A stretch of DNA of 35,555 nucleotides. It comes from Chlamydiota bacterium (GTDB lineage Bacteria; Chlamydiota; Chlamydiia; Chlamydiales; Parachlamydiaceae). Below the pieces are notes generated by a model. It saw nothing but the letters and a program-made list of their open reading frames with translations. It made no database searches and was not told the origin of the DNA. The stretch is taken from the NCBI GenBank assembly GCA_013285965.1, contig JABDGQ010000014.1, positions 1-35,555 of the forward strand, in the 5' to 3' direction. Shown here in pieces: positions 34,308 through 35,555 of the stretch; positions within the stretch are counted from its first letter, which is position 1, and every line of letters begins with the position of its first letter. The position numbers were made by a program, and so were the translations under genes.

Positions 34308-34625
34308 TTATAAAGAGCCGCGGTAATTAGAACGACCTGATCCGTAGCTTTCGCGTGGTTCTCTTCTTTCAGTATTGCGATCTCTTTCTTGAGCTAAGCT
34401 GATACGAAGAGGTCGGTCCACTAAGGTTTTACCGTTTAGTTCACGGATAGCTGTAGCAGCTGCATCGGCTTCAGCCATTTCGACAAATCCAAAACCTTTA
34501 GATTTTCCTGTCATTTGATCGATAACAATCTTGGCGCTGATAACTTGACCATATTGCTCAAAATGAGCTTTCAATTGCTCTTCTGTTGTTTTCCAAGATA
34601 GGTTACCAACAAATATTTTCTTCAT
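34308..34625 (-). CDS. Single-RRM RNA-binding protein
   Basis: I use the ATG at 34625 (105 aa) because the GGAG ribosome binding site 6 nt before it lies inside the longer reading that starts at 34637. One RNA recognition motif fills residues 1-82: RNP-2 is KIFVGNL, RNP-1 is KGFGFVEM, and the conserved ending is RPLRISLAQ. The tail is Arg/Glu/Gly/Ser-rich (RDRNTERREPRESYGSGRSNYRG), as in cyanobacterial Rbp and similar chlamydial proteins, which bind single-stranded RNA and are often cold-regulated. A long, hairpin-rich non-coding stretch lies upstream and may be its leader. Confidence 0.93.
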   Translation of the reverse strand: MKKIFVGNLSWKTTEEQLKAHFEQYGQVISAKIVIDQMTGKSKGFGFVEMAEADAAATAIRELNGKTLVDRPLRISLAQERDRNTERREPRESYGSGRSNYRGSL

Positions 34626-34639
34626 AAAATTCTCCATAG

Positions 34640-34950
34640 AATATAAGTTAACAAGGGGTCTAATGCGTTTTTATTTGGTTCCCCTCGCTGCCAAATAAAA
34701 ACAAATTGTGCATACACTGCGGTAATATGCTTTACGCATAGTGTAAAGAGCATTGGGGAAACAAAGGTATCTCTATTTGAGATCAAAAGAATTGAATCTA
34801 GCTTATGCCATTAGCCTGGATGGCTAACAACATTTTTACAAGCCTCAAAAGTATACATATGAACCTCTTTGCGCGACATCACTGCATGCGTAAAGGGTGT
34901 AAATCATTTAACCGTGAAATCACCTCAATAAAATGTACAGCCTCATTTTA
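34640..34950 (-). ncRNA. Hairpin-rich non-coding region: candidate long 5' leader of the RRM gene, or separate RNA
   Basis: No gene occupies 34638-35185. Six inverted repeats lie within about 230 bp: 34667-34702 (12 bp), 34713-34745 (TACACT/AGTGTA plus an inner GTAA/TTAC), 34769-34783 (ATCTC/GAGAT), 34811-34827 (TTAGCC/GGCTAA), and 34868-34894 (TTTGCGC/GCGTAAA, one G-U), with the possible GGGGAA/TTCCCC long-range pairing. A minus-strand TGC-TAAAAT (34950-34945) could be an extended -10, giving a leader of about 310 nt. I find no signature of tmRNA, RNase P RNA, SRP RNA or a known riboswitch. Strand and boundaries are uncertain, since a plus-strand terminator lies at 35055-35080. Confidence 0.35.
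34667..34702. repeat. Perfect 12-bp inverted repeat upstream of the RRM gene
   Basis: GTTTTTATTTGG (34667-34678) and CCAAATAAAAAC (34691-34702) flank a 12-nt loop. On the minus strand the loop reads CAGCGAGGGGAA and lies about 42-77 nt before the RRM start codon. Its GGGGAA can pair with TTCCCC (34760-34755), and its AGGGG with CCCCT (34658-34654), which would compete with each other. Confidence 0.7.
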
Positions 34951-35006
34951 GCATATCATCTATTTTTATCTACTAAAATCATTTCACAAAACAAAAAAAA
35001 GTATAG

Positions 35007-35028
35007 AAAAAGCCTTTATGAGCTTTTT
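35007..35028. terminator. Short A/T-armed hairpin
   Basis: AAAAAGC (35007-35013) and GCTTTTT (35022-35028) around an 8-nt loop. It could act weakly in either direction; nothing else supports it. Confidence 0.3.
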
Positions 35029-35054
35029 AGATAGTTCTATTAAGTTTTAAGCTA

Positions 35055-35080
35055 GGGTGAGCATTTTTCACCCATTTTTT
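35055..35080 (+). terminator. Plus-strand rho-independent terminator without an assigned gene
   Basis: GGGTGA (35055-35060) pairs with TCACCC (35068-35073), followed by ATTTTTT. The nearest plus-strand gene ends at 34223, with a minus-strand gene between, so it may end a plus-strand transcript of the structured region or guard the tRNA promoter. Confidence 0.55.
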
Positions 35081-35142
35081 GTCCATAAAATGTGCAAGCA
35101 TTGCTTATGCAGTTATATCTGCGACTTGTTTTTTTTAATTTG

Positions 35143-35172
35143 TTGTATAAAAAAGAAGATTTCTGTTATAAA
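35143..35172 (+). promoter_or_regulatory. Candidate promoter of the tRNA-Thr/tRNA-Tyr unit
   Basis: TTGTAT (35143-35148), an 18-bp spacer and TATAAA (35167-35172) would start transcription a few bases before tRNA-Thr. Confidence 0.45.
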
Positions 35173-35185
35173 ACACTTTCTTCAT

Positions 35186-35258
35186 GCTGGCATAGCTCAA
35201 TTGGTAGAGCACCCGACTTGTAATCGGACGGTTGTGGGTTCAATTCCTACTGCCAGCA
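35186..35258 (+). tRNA. tRNA-Thr (anticodon TGT)
   Basis: 73 nt folding as a cloverleaf. Acceptor stem GCTGGCA/TGCCAGC, D-arm GCTC...GAGC, anticodon loop CTTGTAA with TGT at 35219-35221, T-arm GTGGG-TTCAATT-CCTAC, discriminator A. The first anticodon-stem pair is a C-A mismatch. It reads ACA and, by wobble, other ACN codons. CCA is not encoded. tRNA-Tyr follows after 9 bp. Confidence 0.95.
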
Positions 35259-35267
35259 TATTTTTTT

Positions 35268-35349
35268 GGGGGTGTCGCATAGTGGCAATTGCAAGGGACT
35301 GTAAATCCCTCGACTCACGTCTCCGTTGGTTCGAGTCCAACCGCCCCCA
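35268..35349 (+). tRNA. tRNA-Tyr (anticodon GTA)
   Basis: 82 nt with the long variable arm of bacterial tRNA-Tyr. Acceptor stem GGGGGTG/CGCCCCC (one T-G pair), anticodon stem AGGGA/TCCCT with loop CTGTAAA and GTA at 35301-35303, variable arm after CGACTCACGTCTCCG, T-arm GTTGG-TTCGAGT-CCAAC, discriminator A at 35349. CCA is not encoded. It is probably co-transcribed with tRNA-Thr. Confidence 0.95.
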
Positions 35350-35405
35350 AATCACTTTCTAGAACATATTTCATCAAATAGTCTTGTTAGCTTAATTCCC
35401 ATCAT

Positions 35406-35529
35406 GGGACGCTAGTGGGACAGCATTAATTAGCTTCTCCCAACACTTTTTCTCTCTTAACTTCATATTCATTTATACTCTTTTCCTCCAAAATGATGGG
35501 ATTTTTTCTCAGTGTTCCATGAGTGTCCC
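35406..35529. repeat. Imperfect 19-bp inverted repeats downstream of tRNA-Tyr
   Basis: GGGACGCTAGTGGGACAGC (35406-35424, plus) resembles GGGACACTCATGGAACACT (minus strand, 35529-35511), 14 of 19 identical. Each contains two GGGAC-like words about 11 bp apart. No gene is visible in 35350-35555. Confidence 0.5.
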
Positions 35530-35555
35530 TATTTCATGTTTATAAATCGTAAATC

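Noticed and set aside
34640-34950. tmRNA, RNase P RNA, SRP RNA or 6S RNA
   Set aside because: I looked for the tRNA-like ends and tag frame of tmRNA, the conserved P4 core of RNase P and the SRP tetraloop region on both strands and found none.
35057-35362. Open frame of about 100 codons over the tRNA region
   Set aside because: It runs straight through both well-folded tRNAs and has no ribosome binding site.
35350-35555. Decayed minus-strand gene fragment (short frames including MNMKLREKKCWEKL)
   Set aside because: Frames are broken by stops every 7-26 codons and I recognise no family, so I do not call a pseudogene.

Overview
The window most likely comes from an environmental (amoeba- or arthropod-associated) member of the Chlamydiae. 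It is AT-rich. It carries a Chlamydia-type NqrA that stands apart from other nqr genes, a TyrP/Mtr-family aromatic amino acid permease of the kind chlamydiae carry, adjacent mnmE and nth (a pairing I recall from Chlamydia), a single-RRM RNA-binding protein, and many lineage-specific exported or coiled-coil proteins without recognisable domains. The assignment rests on remembered sequence similarity and gene order, not on a search.

Layout. (1) 1-4540, plus strand: proteins of unknown function. They are a tandem pair of paralogous lipoproteins (the first cut by the window edge), a secreted protein, a 432-aa protein, and a protein with 51 consecutive serines. (2) 4654-12518, minus strand: M18 aminopeptidase, a small exported acidic protein, YifB/ComM AAA+ protein, endonuclease III, MnmE, and a secreted GH81 endo-beta-1,3-glucanase. 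(3) 12713-21042, minus: a tight four-gene run, transcribed 228-aa unknown -> 300-aa unknown -> PriA -> 1489-aa AsmA/TamB/YdbH-like envelope protein. (4) 21152-22906, minus: a 37-aa basic peptide gene with its own strong ribosome binding site and terminator, a 74-aa exported Cys-containing protein, and a membrane protein with an HELAH zinc-peptidase-like motif. (5) 22963-31095, minus: NqrA, an exported unknown, an internally duplicated helical protein with a strong promoter, an Hsp70-like ATPase, DUF2760, and the TyrP-type permease. A 33-bp imperfect inverted repeat brackets nqrA to hsp70. (6) 31314-34223, plus: a membrane-anchored ClpA/B-type AAA+ protein followed 3 bp later by ferrochelatase. 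(7) 34308-35555: a convergent RRM protein, about 430 bp of hairpin-rich non-coding DNA, tRNA-Thr(TGT), tRNA-Tyr(GTA), and a non-coding tail with integrase-site-like repeats.

Housekeeping roles are clear for DNA repair (Nth), tRNA U34 modification (MnmE), replication restart (PriA), haem synthesis (HemH), Na+-pumping respiration (NqrA) and aromatic amino acid import. The least explained and most interesting parts are the structured RNA region beside the RRM gene, the hsp70-DUF2760-duplicated-protein neighbourhood, the AAA+ protein joined to hemH, the unknown gene pair leading into priA, and a beta-glucanase in what looks like an obligate intracellular bacterium.
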